Numbered from the stretch's first letter, positions 44,884 through 53,488 are shown. The stretch is 64,000 bases of DNA from Stenotrophomonas maltophilia (GCF_006974125.1 NZ_CP037858.1:1550001-1614000); one strand, 5' to 3'. Notes: generated by a model from the sequence alone, not told the origin. A program made the numbers and translations.

Positions 44884-45254
44884 ACACCCAACCGCCCCAG
44901 GACACCCGTCGCGCACCACGCCGGCAGGTCTCGGACCTGGTACCGGTCACCGACCAGATGCGCGACTGCGTGGTGGGTCGCCTTGGCAACGTGTCCGAAA
45001 CCGGCATGCTGATGCTGGCCAGCACGCCATTGCGCGAGGACGCGCTGTACCAGCTGCGTTTCCCATTGCCGATGGGCGACGGCCGCCAGGAGGCCATCGA
45101 CGTGGGCGTGCACCTGCTGTGGAGCGAGCCTGCGCACGCCCCCGGGCAGAGCTGGACCGGCTTCCGCTTCCTTACCCTGTCACGCGAACATCGGCAGCTG
45201 CTGCGGCAGTGGGTGGGTGAGGACAGCGACGAGGGGTCGGTTTCGACGGCCTGA
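44880..45254 (+). CDS. PilZ domain protein
   Basis: 124 residues, one PilZ domain. The c-di-GMP-binding motifs are RRAPRRQ (RxxxR) near residue 10 and NVSETGM (D/N-x-S-x-x-G) near residue 38, with Asn replacing the usual Asp. The rest is a compact beta-barrel (LLWSEPA...WTGFRFLTLS). It probably binds c-di-GMP and relays it, perhaps together with the overlapping upstream DUF1631 protein. Target unknown. Confidence 0.88.
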   Translation: MNTQPPQDTRRAPRRQVSDLVPVTDQMRDCVVGRLGNVSETGMLMLASTPLREDALYQLRFPLPMGDGRQEAIDVGVHLLWSEPAHAPGQSWTGFRFLTLSREHRQLLRQWVGEDSDEGSVSTA

Positions 45255-45329
45255 GTGCCGGTTCCAGCACAGCGGTTTCTTGCGGTATGCGGCAGAATCT
45301 AGGGCCGTTTTCCGTGTCGAGCCACCGCA

Positions 45330-46661
45330 ATGATCCAGCAAGACCCCGGCGTCCTGTATTCCGACCACCTGGCCGTGCTGTGCCGACGCGCCGAACAGGC
45401 GCTGGCCCGCGGCGGCTTCGACCACCTGGTGGTGCCCAGCGGCACCCTGCATTACCAGGTGTTCGACGATCGGGACTACCCGTACGCGGTAAATCCTCAG
45501 TTCAAGGCGTGGCTGCCGCTCACCCGCGTGCCCAACAGCTGGATCGTGTTCACCCCGGGCAAGCGCCCGGCGGTGATCTTCCACCAGCCCTTCGATTACT
45601 GGCACGTGGTGCCGGACGCGCCCAGCGGCTGGTGGGTGGAGCACTTCGACATCCACATCATCCGCAAGCCCGAAGAGGCGCTGGCCCTGCTGCCGGCCGA
45701 CCCGTCGCGCTGCGCCATCCTCGGCGAGCCGCAGAGCGCGCTGGGCAACTACGTGCCGAACAACCCGGCGCCGGTGGTGAACTACCTGGAATGGCACCGC
45801 GGCAGCAAGACACCGTATGAAATCGCACTGATGCGCCAGGCGCAGGTGCTGGGCGTGCGCGGCCACCGCGCCGCCGAAGCCGCGTTCCGCAATGGCGCCG
45901 ACGAATTCAGCATCCACATGGCGTACTGCCAGGCCGTCGGCCAGGATGCCAACGAACTGCCCTACGGCAACATCGTGGCCCTGAACGAACATGCCGCCGT
46001 GCTGCATTACACCGAGCTGGGCCGCAAGGCACCGCAGCCGCTGCGCAGCTTCCTGATCGATGCCGGCGCCAGCGCGCACGGCTACGCCAGCGACATCACC
46101 CGCACGTACGCTGCGCACGGCCACGACGAATTCGCCGCGATGATCGCCGCCGTCGATGCCGCCCAGCAGCAGATGTGCGCCGCAGTACGCCCGGGCTTCG
46201 ACTACAAGCAGCTGCACGTGGATGCGCACCTGTCGCTGATGGGCGTGCTGAAGGACTTCGGCGTCATCAAGGTCTCGCCGCAGACCGCGCTGGAAACCGG
46301 CGTCAGCGCCGCGTTCTTCCCGCACGGCATCGGCCACCTGATCGGTCTGCAGGTGCACGACGTGGCCGGCTTCGCGGCCAGCGACGAAGGCGGCCGCATC
46401 GAGCGCCCGGCCGGCCACCCGTACCTGCGCCTGACCCGCGTGCTGGAACCGGGCATGGTGGTGACCATCGAGCCCGGCCTGTACTTCATCGACATGCTGC
46501 TGAACGAAGTGAAGGATGCCGGCCATGGCGATGCAATCAACTGGGACCGCGTGGACTTCTTCCGTCCGTATGGCGGCATCCGCATCGAAGACGAAGTGCT
46601 GTGCACTGATGGCGAGGCTGACAACCTGACGCGGCCGGAGTTTGCTGCGGCGAACGGCTGA
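45330..46661 (+). CDS. pepQ: Xaa-Pro dipeptidase (prolidase)
   Basis: 443 residues, PepQ length. The C-terminal pita-bread metallopeptidase fold has metal ligands in LIDAGASAHGYASDITRTY (two Asp), HGIGHLIGLQVHD (His), VVTIEPGLYF (Glu) and GGIRIEDEVL (Glu). The N-terminal creatinase-like domain holds FDHLVVPSGTLHYQVFDD. It cleaves dipeptides with C-terminal proline in the cytoplasm. The next 600 bases are repeats. Confidence 0.95.
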   Translation: MIQQDPGVLYSDHLAVLCRRAEQALARGGFDHLVVPSGTLHYQVFDDRDYPYAVNPQFKAWLPLTRVPNSWIVFTPGKRPAVIFHQPFDYWHVVPDAPSGWWVEHFDIHIIRKPEEALALLPADPSRCAILGEPQSALGNYVPNNPAPVVNYLEWHRGSKTPYEIALMRQAQVLGVRGHRAAEAAFRNGADEFSIHMAYCQAVGQDANELPYGNIVALNEHAAVLHYTELGRKAPQPLRSFLIDAGASAHGYASDITRTYAAHGHDEFAAMIAAVDAAQQQMCAAVRPGFDYKQLHVDAHLSLMGVLKDFGVIKVSPQTALETGVSAAFFPHGIGHLIGLQVHDVAGFAASDEGGRIERPAGHPYLRLTRVLEPGMVVTIEPGLYFIDMLLNEVKDAGHGDAINWDRVDFFRPYGGIRIEDEVLCTDGEADNLTRPEFAAANG

Positions 46662-46700
46662 GCCCCTCGTGGGTGGCCGCTGAATTCAGAAGCCGCGCTT

Positions 46701-46804
46701 GGTGGGGCGGGGTGGGTTCGCGGGGGACGCCGTGACCCCGTCCCTGGGGGCTTGGCCGCGGCATCCATGCCGCGGACACCCCCGCGAACCCACCCCGCCC
46801 CACC
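46701..46804. repeat. dispersed long inverted-repeat element, copy B
   Basis: Perfect 26-bp arms (46701-46726 and 46779-46804). The 52-bp core is nearly identical to copy A at 21.5 kb, including the small CCGCGGCAT palindrome. Confidence 0.9.
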
Positions 46805-46883
46805 TCTGACAGTTTCCTGCGCGCGTCCAACCACGGAAAAGAAAAAAGAAAAGCAGAAGCGGGTCGCTCGCTGCGCTCGCTCT

Positions 46884-46997
46884 GTGTCGACCAAGGTCGA
46901 CACCTACCAACAGCCGCAATTGCCAGTAGATCCACGCCATGCGTGGATGATTCATTCGATATCTGACAGATGTGCCGATCAACGATCGGCACCCACC
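46884..46997. repeat. three SMAG-type palindromes
   Basis: GTGTCGACC..GGTCGACACCTAC at 46884-46907 (minus orientation), GTAGATCCACGCCATGCGTG at 46926 onward, and TGCCGATC..GATCGGCACCCACC at 46972-46997 (minus orientation). Confidence 0.75.
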
Positions 46998-47020
46998 AAC
47001 AGCCGCGTGAACCTGTCGAA

Positions 47021-47196
47021 GGCGGGGTACTGTGGGTTTGCGGGGTGTGAGCGGCATGGATGCCGCGACCAAGCCCCCATGGGTGAGGGCGCTTTGCTTG
47101 CGGAGCACTGCTTCGCAAGCGCCCGAACGCACAGCCGCCAGCGGCTGGGCCGGACTGGGGGTTTACGGCGTCCCCGCAAACCCACAGTGCCCCGCC
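47021..47196. repeat. dispersed long inverted-repeat element, copy C, inverted and carrying about 80-90 bp of extra sequence
   Basis: Arms 47021-47045 and 47172-47196 pair at 24 of 25 positions. The core appears in reverse orientation (GCGGCATGGATGCCGC, CCAAGCCCCC) and is split before GGTTTACGGCGT by additional sequence. That insert includes a GGCGCTTTGCTTGCG..CGCAAGCGCC hairpin and an AGCCGC..GCGGCT one. Confidence 0.8.
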
Positions 47197-47272
47197 ATCC
47201 CACGGAATGCCCGCTGTTGCTGTTGCTCTGGCGCGCAGCAGGTGCAGGGCTGCAAGCCCTGCAGAACCCCCC

Positions 47273-48601
47273 TTACCCCGCCATCACCGCTTCGATCTCG
47301 TCGGCGCTGCGCGCCAGGCCTTCGGTCAGCACCCGATGCCCATCGTCGGTGATCAGCACATCATCCTCGGTACGGATGCCGATACCACGCCAGCGCGGTT
47401 CCACCGTCGTGTCGTCCACGCCGATGTACAGCCCCGGCTCGATGGTGAACGCCATGCCCGGCTCCAGCAGGCGCGAATCGCCCGCCAGGCGGTAATCGCC
47501 CACGTCATGCACGTCCAGCCCGATCCAGTGCCCGGTCTTGTGCCGGTAGAAGCGCTGGTACAGGCCCTCGGCCAGGTTCTTTTCCAGCGTGCCCTTCAGC
47601 AGGCCCAGGCGCAGCAGGCCCTCGGTCAGGGTCTGCACCGCCGCGAGGTGACCGGCCTCGTACGGCACGCCCGGCCTGGCCTGGGCCAGTGCAGCGGCCT
47701 GCGCGTCGCCAACCAGATCGTGCAGCGCACGCTGCTCGGCGCTGAAGCGGCCATTCACCGGGAAGGTGCGGGTGATGTCGCTGGCGTAGCCGCGGAACTC
47801 GGCACCGGCATCGATCAGCACCAGCTCGCCATCGCGCGAACGCGCGTTGTTGTCGCGGTAATGCAGGATGCAGCCGTTGCGGCCGGCGCCGACGATGCTG
47901 CAGTACGCTGGCACGGCATCGTTGGCGCGGAACACGCGCTCCAGCTCGGCCTGCAGTTCGTACTCGTGGATGCCCGCCTTCGCTGCATGCATCGCGGCCA
48001 GGTGCGCACGCACGCTGATCTGTGCGGCGCGGTGCATCAACGCGACTTCCGCGCCGGACTTGAACAGGCGCTGCTCGTGCAGCAGGTGGCCCAGTTCCAG
48101 GAACTCATGCGGTGGCTGCGCACCATGGCGCACCTGCGAACGCACGCGGTTGACCCAGCCGATCAGTTTCAGGTCGAAGTCGGCATCGCGGCCGAAGTGG
48201 TAGTAGACGCGCGAGCGCCCTTCCAGCAGGCCCGGCAGGATGTCGTCCAGATCGTCGATGGGGTAGGCATCGTCCATGCCGAACTGCGCTACCGCGCCTT
48301 CCTGGCCGGCACGGCTGCCGTCCCAGGCCTCGCGTTCGGCATCCCGCTCGCGGCAGAACAGGATGGCCTCGCCGTGGCGGCGGCCCGGGATCAGCACCAG
48401 CACCGCTTCCGGCTCCGGGAAGCCGCTGAGGTACTGGAAGTCCGAATCCTGCCGGAACGGATAATGGGTATCGAGGCTGCGCACCTTCTCGGCCGCGGCC
48501 GGCAGCACCAGGATCGCGTCCTCGCCGGCCATGTCCATCAGCTGGCGGCGGCGACGCTTGTATTCGCCGGCCGCGATGCCGGTGCGCTGCTTGATGTCCA
48601 T
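47273..48601 (-). CDS. pepP: Xaa-Pro aminopeptidase (aminopeptidase P)
   Basis: 442 residues. An N-terminal creatinase domain (RRRQLMDMAGEDAILVLPAA; YPFRQDSDFQYLSGF) precedes the metallopeptidase fold. Metal ligands lie in VLIDAGAEFRGYASDITRTFP, HKTGHWIGLDVHD, AFTIEPGLY and GIGIRTEDDVLI. It removes N-terminal residues preceding proline. The ATG shares its A with the stop of ygfB (TGATG), so the two are coupled. Confidence 0.96.
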   Translation of the reverse strand: MDIKQRTGIAAGEYKRRRRQLMDMAGEDAILVLPAAAEKVRSLDTHYPFRQDSDFQYLSGFPEPEAVLVLIPGRRHGEAILFCRERDAEREAWDGSRAGQEGAVAQFGMDDAYPIDDLDDILPGLLEGRSRVYYHFGRDADFDLKLIGWVNRVRSQVRHGAQPPHEFLELGHLLHEQRLFKSGAEVALMHRAAQISVRAHLAAMHAAKAGIHEYELQAELERVFRANDAVPAYCSIVGAGRNGCILHYRDNNARSRDGELVLIDAGAEFRGYASDITRTFPVNGRFSAEQRALHDLVGDAQAAALAQARPGVPYEAGHLAAVQTLTEGLLRLGLLKGTLEKNLAEGLYQRFYRHKTGHWIGLDVHDVGDYRLAGDSRLLEPGMAFTIEPGLYIGVDDTTVEPRWRGIGIRTEDDVLITDDGHRVLTEGLARSADEIEAVMAG

Positions 48602-49149
48602 CAGTTCAGGCGCTGCCGATGGCGCGAGGCCAGCACCACGTCGCCGTGCAGCAGCAGCACCGCCACGCGGATGAATTCCTCGATCTCCGACAGGGCTTCG
48701 TCATCATCATCGCCACCGGCCTCGAAATCCTCGCTGGAGGCGCGGGCCAGGCTGGCCATGTCGGTCAGCGCTTCTTCGCCTTCCTCGGACAGGGCCGGGC
48801 GGCGGCCGCCGCTGCCCAGGCCGAAGCCGCCCAGGAACGAGCGGGTCCAGCTGAACACGGCGTCGGCCTGCGCGGACACGTCGTCGGTGTCGGTCAGCAG
48901 CAGTTCGAAGGCGAAGTCGCGGTCTTCCAGCTGCTTGATGGTGACCTGCAGCAGCTGCGCCAGCACGCTGTCGTCGGCCACCGGCGGCAGGTTGTCGTCG
49001 GCCAGCACGCGCGCCGGCCAGTCGTTGCCGGCGGCGCCGCCAGCGGCCAGCCAGCCGCACAGCGCGCCATGCAGCTCGGCAGCGGTGGCGCCCAGGCCCA
49101 GTTCGTGGCTGGCGCGGGTAACGTCGTCGACGGAGGGAAGTTCGGTCAT
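48601..49149 (-). CDS. ygfB: UPF0149 (YgfB/YecA) family protein
   Basis: 182 residues from the ATG at 49149 (MTELPSVDDVTRASHELGLG). The family pattern is clear: ELHGALCGWLAAG, LAQLLQVTIKQLED and SWTRSFLGGFGLG, with an acidic EDFEAGGDDDDEALSEIEEFIRV block. It is a small helical protein found beside pepP in many gammaproteobacteria; homologues have been linked to gene regulation but its activity here is unknown. It is divergent from the zapA cluster. Confidence 0.9.
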   Translation of the reverse strand: MTELPSVDDVTRASHELGLGATAAELHGALCGWLAAGGAAGNDWPARVLADDNLPPVADDSVLAQLLQVTIKQLEDRDFAFELLLTDTDDVSAQADAVFSWTRSFLGGFGLGSGGRRPALSEEGEEALTDMASLARASSEDFEAGGDDDDEALSEIEEFIRVAVLLLHGDVVLASRHRQRLN

Positions 49150-49303
49150 CGTGCGGCTCGTTCGGATAAGGAAACCCGGGACGCGCACGCGCGCGCCCGT
49201 GAGACCCGGTAGTGTAGCAACCCGACGGCATCCTCTCCGCAGCCGTCCAGCCTTGCTGCGACAACGCTTGACCGCCCTTACCCGGCTTGCCTATCGTGCC
49301 CGC

Positions 49304-49525
49304 ATGGAACCCGCCGATCCCCTTGCCCAGCTGCAGGACTTCGCCGCCCGCGTGGAAGCGTTGCTTGAACGCAACCAGCGCCTGGCCGAGGAGAACCGCA
49401 GCCTGCGCCACCAGCAGGAACAGCTGGTGGCCGAGCGCTCGACGCTGCTGGCCAAGAATGAGCAGGCACGCTCGCGGGTGGAAGCAATGATCAGCCGGCT
49501 CAAATCCCTGGAGCAGCACACATGA
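49304..49525 (+). CDS. small coiled-coil protein (TIGR02449-type) upstream of zapA
   Basis: 73 residues forming almost one continuous coiled coil (LQDFAARVEALLERNQRLAEEN, then LRHQQEQLV). It sits directly upstream of zapA with a 4-base overlap, where many gammaproteobacteria carry a protein of this type. A role alongside ZapA in division-ring assembly is suggested by position and its ZapB-like build, but is not shown. Confidence 0.8.
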   Translation: MEPADPLAQLQDFAARVEALLERNQRLAEENRSLRHQQEQLVAERSTLLAKNEQARSRVEAMISRLKSLEQHT

Positions 49526-49818
49526 GCGCCGAACCGGTCAGTGTCCGCATCCTCGATCGTGAATACACCGTGGGCGTCGGCGGCGACGAACGCGACAGCC
49601 TGATGGCCGCCGCGCGCCTGCTGGATGCGCGCATGCGCGAGATCCGCGGCAGCAACCGCATGGCCGCCGTCGACCGCGTCGCCGTGCTGGCCGCGCTGAA
49701 CCTGGCTCACGAACTGCAGCTGCTGCGCGACGAGAATGCCCGCCAGGCCGTGGCGCTGCAGCAGACGCTGGCCGACCTGAACCGGCGCCTGGACCGCGCG
49801 ATCGACGGCACCCCATAG
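49522..49818 (+). CDS. zapA: cell division protein ZapA
   Basis: 98 residues: an N-terminal beta-alpha head (VSVRILDREYTVGVGGDERDSL, then AARLLDARM) and a long C-terminal coiled coil. It bundles FtsZ filaments and supports Z-ring stability. Conserved order zapA-6S RNA-fau is seen downstream. The stop at 49816-49818 directly abuts a large hairpin. Confidence 0.93.
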   Translation: MSAEPVSVRILDREYTVGVGGDERDSLMAAARLLDARMREIRGSNRMAAVDRVAVLAALNLAHELQLLRDENARQAVALQQTLADLNRRLDRAIDGTP

Positions 49819-49819
49819 A

Positions 49820-49895
49820 AAAAGGGGACGGAGGGAATCAAGGCGCATTCGCCCCTTCCGTGCTGGAAACGCCTTAATTCCCTCCGTCCCCTTTT
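49820..49895. repeat. AAAAGGGGACGGAGGG-family hairpin, copy 1
   Basis: The outer arm AAAAGGGGACGGAGGGAATC and onward to AAGGCG pairs with the opposite arm ending CCCTCCGTCCCCTTTT, with one mismatch. The loop is about 24 bases and itself partly paired. It begins one base after the zapA stop codon and could act as a terminator (T4 tail on plus). Confidence 0.85.
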
Positions 49896-49958
49896 CGCGT
49901 ATCTGAATTGGCACGGACTGTTGCCGACGAACGGCCTATCCAGATCCTGCGCGCTGGC

Positions 49959-49964
49959 TATAAT
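49959..49964 (+). promoter_or_regulatory. -10 box of the 6S RNA promoter
   Basis: A perfect TATAAT seven bases upstream of the predicted 5' end of 6S RNA. The -35 match is poor. Confidence 0.65.
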
Positions 49965-49970
49965 GGCCAC

Positions 49971-50158
49971 GCGTTCTCTGCGGTACTCGACGGCATGTGC
50001 AAACATTCGCCTTGTCCCTTAAGAACGACACCGGGAGCGCGACAGCGCCGGGAGTGCAGGTCCGCCTTGTAGCGGGAAGCCCGATGGTTCTCCAGCGTTC
50101 CCACTTGAGCCCCCGGGTTCAAGGTCGTTTCGCATGCATCGACATTGCGGAGAATGCA
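49971..50158 (+). ncRNA. ssrS: 6S RNA
   Basis: Position between zapA and fau is the conserved location of ssrS in gammaproteobacteria. The 5' end GCGTTCTCTGCGG pairs with the 3' end CGGAGAATGC to close the molecule. Between them are the two imperfect arms around an open central region, as expected for the RNA that mimics a melted promoter and holds sigma-70 RNA polymerase in stationary phase. Ends are estimated from pairing and the -10 box, to within about 5 bases. Confidence 0.85.
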
Positions 50159-50167
50159 ATATTCCAG

Positions 50168-50203
50168 CAAGGGCGGCGTCTTCGGGCGTCGCCCTTGTTC
50201 TTT
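50168..50203 (+). terminator. hairpin after 6S RNA
   Basis: CAAGGGCG...CGCCCTTG with internal TTCGGG-type loop, followed by TTCTTT, just before the fau gene. Confidence 0.7.
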
Positions 50204-50240
50204 CCGGCACAATGACGGCTGATCCTTGCCGCACGCTGCC

Positions 50241-50834
50241 ATGACCGACCCGCGCCAGGCCCTGCGCCACGACCTGCGGCAACGCCGCCGCGACCTTTCC
50301 GCCGCTGAGCGCATCGCCGCCGCCGAATCGCTTGCCGATGCCCTGCTGACCCTGCCGTTCGCCCCGCGCGAAGGCGCCGTGGCCGGCTACTGGGCGCTGG
50401 ATGGCGAAATCGCCCTGCACCGCTGGCAGCTGCAGCTGCCCGAAGGACTCACCTACTGCCTGCCGGTGCTGGCCGGCGACGTGCTGCGCTTCGCACCGTG
50501 GCGGCCCGGGCAGCCGCTGACCAGCAACCGCTACGGCATTCCCGAGCCGGACGTGGCGCTGGAAGACACCCTGGAACCGGCGCAGATGGCGCTGGTGGTG
50601 ACCCCGCTGGTGGGTTTCGACACGCAGTGCCGGCGGCTGGGCATGGGGGGCGGCTGGTATGATCGCAGCTTCGCCTTCCGCCACGACCGGCCGGCGCCGC
50701 CCTGGCTGGTCGGTGCTGCGTTCGCGGTGCAGCAGGTCGAGTCCTTGCCGGTGGCGTCGTGGGACGTGCCGGTGGATGCGATCTGCACCGAAGACGGCAC
50801 CTTGTTCCCCTCCGCTGCCCCCGTGAACGCATGA
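50241..50834 (+). CDS. fau: 5-formyltetrahydrofolate cyclo-ligase
   Basis: 197 residues from the ATG at 50241. Motifs: LRQRRRDLSAAER at the N-terminus, NRYGIPEP and the C-terminal signature LVGFDTQCRRLGMGGGWYDR, which binds ATP and folate. It converts 5-formyl-THF to methenyl-THF. Linkage to 6S RNA (ssrS-ygfA) is the classic arrangement, so it is probably partly read through from ssrS. It overlaps the next gene by 4 bases. Confidence 0.95.
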   Translation: MTDPRQALRHDLRQRRRDLSAAERIAAAESLADALLTLPFAPREGAVAGYWALDGEIALHRWQLQLPEGLTYCLPVLAGDVLRFAPWRPGQPLTSNRYGIPEPDVALEDTLEPAQMALVVTPLVGFDTQCRRLGMGGGWYDRSFAFRHDRPAPPWLVGAAFAVQQVESLPVASWDVPVDAICTEDGTLFPSAAPVNA

Positions 50835-51310
50835 CCGCCCGCAAGCGCTACTGGCTGATGAAGTCCGAACCGGACGCCTTCTCCATCGATGACCTGGCCA
50901 AGGTCAAGGTCGAACCCTGGAACGGGGTGCGCAACTACCAGGCGCGCAATTTCATGCGCGATGGCATGCAGGTGGGTGACGGCATCCTGTTCTACCATTC
51001 CAATACCAAGGTGCCGGGCATCGTTGGCCTGGCCACCGTGGCCAGCCCGGCCTACCCCGACGACACCCAGTTCGACCCGACATCCGACTACCACGACCCC
51101 AAGAGCACGCGCGAGAACCCGCGCTGGATGCTGGTGGACGTGGGCTTCGACCGCAAGCTCAAGCAGGTGATCGCGCTGGACGAGATCAAGCTGCACGCCG
51201 AAGAACTCGGCGAGGGCTTCCCGCTGGTTGCCAAGGGCAACCGCCTGTCGGTGTTCCCGGTGACCGCCGCGCAGTGGAAGCTGCTGCTGTCGCTGGAAAA
51301 GAAATCCTGA
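50831..51310 (+). CDS. EVE domain (PUA-like) protein
   Basis: 159 residues, essentially one EVE domain as in thymocyte nuclear protein 1. It starts [17 protein letters not shown], with [11 protein letters not shown], the [10 protein letters not shown] core and DYHDPKS. PUA-like folds bind modified bases in RNA or DNA; the ligand here is unknown. It overlaps fau and precedes rpiA by 22 bases. Confidence 0.92.
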   Translation: MTARKRYWLMKSEPDAFSIDDLAKVKVEPWNGVRNYQARNFMRDGMQVGDGILFYHSNTKVPGIVGLATVASPAYPDDTQFDPTSDYHDPKSTRENPRWMLVDVGFDRKLKQVIALDEIKLHAEELGEGFPLVAKGNRLSVFPVTAAQWKLLLSLEKKS

Positions 51311-51332
51311 TTCCCTGCCTGAGAGTTCTCCC

Positions 51333-51980
51333 ATGTCCGAAGCCAAGCGCCTGGCCGCCGAGAAAGCCATCGAGTACGTTGAAGACGGCATGATCGTCGG
51401 TGTCGGCACCGGTTCCACCGTGGCCTATTTCATCGATGCCCTGGCCCGCATCCAGCACCGCATCAAGGGCGCCGTGTCCAGCTCCGAGCAGAGCACCGCG
51501 CGCCTGAAGCAGCACGGCATCGAAGTGATCGAGCTGAACCACAGCGGCAACCTGTCGCTGTACGTGGACGGCGCCGATGAGTGCGACGCCAACAAGTGCC
51601 TGATCAAGGGCGGCGGCGCCGCGCTGACCCGCGAGAAGATCATCGCCGAGGCCAGCGAGCGCTTCATCTGCATCGTCGACCCGAGCAAGCAGGTGCCGGT
51701 GCTGGGCAAATTCCCGCTGCCGGTGGAAGTGATCCCGATGGCACGCAGCCTGGTCGCCCGCCAGATCCGCGACATGACCGGCGGCCAGCCGACCTGGCGC
51801 GAAGGCGTGGTCACCGACAACGGCAACCAGATCCTGGACATCCACAACCTGCAGATCACCGATCCGGAAAAGCTGGAGCGCGAGCTCAACCAGCTGCCGG
51901 GCGTGGTCTGCGTCGGCCTGTTCGCGCGCCGCCGTGCCGATGTGGTGATCGTCGGTGGCGAGCCGCCGGTCGTGCTCTGA
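51333..51980 (+). CDS. rpiA: ribose-5-phosphate isomerase A
   Basis: 215 residues. Family blocks: [39 protein letters not shown] and the [13 protein letters not shown] active site. It interconverts ribose 5-phosphate and ribulose 5-phosphate in the pentose phosphate pathway. It begins [12 protein letters not shown], full length. Confidence 0.97.
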   Translation: MSEAKRLAAEKAIEYVEDGMIVGVGTGSTVAYFIDALARIQHRIKGAVSSSEQSTARLKQHGIEVIELNHSGNLSLYVDGADECDANKCLIKGGGAALTREKIIAEASERFICIVDPSKQVPVLGKFPLPVEVIPMARSLVARQIRDMTGGQPTWREGVVTDNGNQILDIHNLQITDPEKLERELNQLPGVVCVGLFARRRADVVIVGGEPPVVL

Positions 51981-52001
51981 CCCTTTCGAAGGATCCTGAC
52001 G

Positions 52002-52448
52002 ATGTCGCTGTTGCGTTCGCTGCTGATGCTCCCGCTGCTGGCCCTGGCCGGCTGCGCCACCGATGCGGCCCGCCACTGGGTCGAACTGGATGGCGCCCGC
52101 TACCAGGTCGAGCTGGCCACCAACGATGAAACCCGCGCGCGCGGGTTGATGTTCCGCGACCAGATGGCCGCCGACCACGGCATGCTGTTCATCCACGACC
52201 GCGAGGAAATGCAGGCGTACTGGATGAAGAACACCAGGATCGCGCTGGACATCCTGTACTTCGACAGCGAGCGCAGGCTGGTCAGCCAGCAGCGCGACGT
52301 TCCGCCGTGCTCGGCCGGCGACATGTGCCCGCCGTATCCCAGCGGTGGTCCGGCCCGGTACGTGCTGGAGCTCAATGCAGGCCAGGCCGAGAAGCTCAAG
52401 CTGAAGGACGGCACCGCGCTGACCTTCGGCCCGGGCATCGAAAAATAA
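52002..52448 (+). CDS. DUF192 family lipoprotein
   Basis: 148 residues with a lipoprotein signal peptide (lipobox LAGC, Cys18). The rest is one DUF192 domain: VELATNDETRARGLMFRDQM, GMLFIH, MKNTRIALDILYFD and the conserved VPPC..CPPYPSGGPARYVLELN. It should be lipid-anchored and face the periplasm. Biochemical role not established for the family. Confidence 0.9.
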   Translation: MSLLRSLLMLPLLALAGCATDAARHWVELDGARYQVELATNDETRARGLMFRDQMAADHGMLFIHDREEMQAYWMKNTRIALDILYFDSERRLVSQQRDVPPCSAGDMCPPYPSGGPARYVLELNAGQAEKLKLKDGTALTFGPGIEK

Positions 52449-52450
52449 GG

Positions 52451-52474
52451 GTAGTGCCGGCCGCTGGCCGGCAA
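52451..52474 (+). repeat. SMAG palindrome
   Basis: GTAGTGCCGGCCGCTGGCCG plus GCAA, identical to one half of the dimer at 42425-42488, two bases after the DUF192 stop. Confidence 0.85.
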
Positions 52475-52486
52475 TCCAACCCGACC

Positions 52487-52524
52487 GGGGTCAGATCCCT
52501 TTCGCAAGCTAAAGGGATCTGACC
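52487..52524. repeat. GGGGTC-family hairpin, copy 2
   Basis: GGTCAGATCCCTTT (52489-52502) pairs perfectly with AAAGGGATCTGACC (52511-52524). Outer GGGGTC is shared with copies at 24.2 and 56.9 kb. Confidence 0.85.
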
Positions 52525-52583
52525 ACTGAATTTTTCACGCGACACTGCTTGAAACCGCCTGCGAATGACGCCAGTCTGTGGTC

Positions 52584-53429
52584 ATGCAGGACCGGATCAC
52601 ACTCCCCGACTGGGATGCACTGGCCGACCTCGAAGACGAGGCGCTGCCCTTGTTGCCGACCGCGCTGCTGATCGCGCGCGATGAATACCCCGATCTGCAG
52701 CCGTCCACCTACGACGCGCTGATCCAGAGCCATGTGGATCACCTCCGCTCGGAAGTGGAGAGCATCGACAACAGCCCATTGAAGATGGCGGCGATCAACC
52801 GCCACCTGTTCGACGAGCTGGGCTACAGCGGCGACCACGACGAGTATTACGACCCGCGCAACAGCTACCTCAACCAGGTGTTCGAGCGCCGCCTGGGCAA
52901 CCCGATCTCGTTGGCGCTGGTGCAGATGGAAGTCGCGCGCCGGCTGGGGATCCCGCTGGATGGCGTGTCCTTCCCCGGCCACTTCCTGGTGCGCCTGCCA
53001 GTGGACGACGGCGTGCTGGTGATGGACCCGTTCAACGGTGGCCGCCCGTTGGACGTGGACGAACTGCGCGAGCGGGCCAAGTCACACCTGGGTGGGCAGA
53101 TGCCCGACGACCAGGTGCTGGCGCAGATCCTCGACCCGGCCCCGGCACGCGCCATCCTCATGCGCATGCTGCGCAACCTGCATGGTGTCTACGCCGAAGC
53201 CGGTGAATGGGACCGTGCCGCGCGCAGCGCCGACCGCCTGTTGAAGCTGGCACCCGAACAGGACGACGCCCTGCGCGACCGCGGCCTTGCGTACCTGCAG
53301 CTGGAGTACCTGGCCGGTGCCCGTCACGACCTGGGGCAGTATCTGAAGCGCAACCCGGAAGCCAGCGATGCGCAGTGGCTGCGTGAGAAGCTGATCGACC
53401 TCGGCGGGCCGGTACCGCGGCTGCATTGA
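52584..53429 (+). CDS. SirB1/transglutaminase-like protein with TPR
   Basis: 281 residues from the ATG at 52584; a GTG two codons earlier is possible. The N-terminal half is the SirB1 (transglutaminase-like) domain: LFDELGYSGDHDEYYDPRNS, GNPISLALVQMEVARRLGI and GVSFPGHFLVRLP. The C-terminal 90 residues form tetratricopeptide-type helices (YAEAGEWDRAARSADRLLKL and onward). The usual catalytic Cys is not evident (ISLA instead of a Cys at that turn), so it is more likely a non-enzymatic or altered member. Function unknown. Confidence 0.85.
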   Translation: MQDRITLPDWDALADLEDEALPLLPTALLIARDEYPDLQPSTYDALIQSHVDHLRSEVESIDNSPLKMAAINRHLFDELGYSGDHDEYYDPRNSYLNQVFERRLGNPISLALVQMEVARRLGIPLDGVSFPGHFLVRLPVDDGVLVMDPFNGGRPLDVDELRERAKSHLGGQMPDDQVLAQILDPAPARAILMRMLRNLHGVYAEAGEWDRAARSADRLLKLAPEQDDALRDRGLAYLQLEYLAGARHDLGQYLKRNPEASDAQWLREKLIDLGGPVPRLH

Positions 53430-53439
53430 GGGTGTGGGT

Positions 53440-53460
53440 GTGTGGACCAACGGTCCACAC
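53440..53460. terminator. hairpin between convergent SirB1-like and rubredoxin genes
   Basis: GTGTGGACC / GGTCCACAC, 9-bp stem with a 3-base loop. No T-run; possibly a degenerate SMAG unit. Confidence 0.45.
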
Positions 53461-53488
53461 CCACCGGATGGGCCGGGTGGCCCACCAA

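Larger units (their letters stand above)
46662..47272. other. 611-bp repeat island between pepQ and convergent pepP
   Basis: Contains two copies of the long inverted-repeat element (46701-46804 and 47021-47196), three SMAG-type palindromes between them, and a GCAGGGCTGCAAGCCCTGC hairpin at 47243-47261. No gene seen. Confidence 0.8.

Noticed and set aside
47021-47196. Tandem or inverted pair of genes in element C
   Set aside because: Both strands give only short frames made of palindrome arms.
46662-47272. CRISPR array or insertion sequence in the repeat island
   Set aside because: Repeats are few, palindromic and unevenly spaced, with no spacers. No transposase frame or IS-type terminal repeats with an internal gene.
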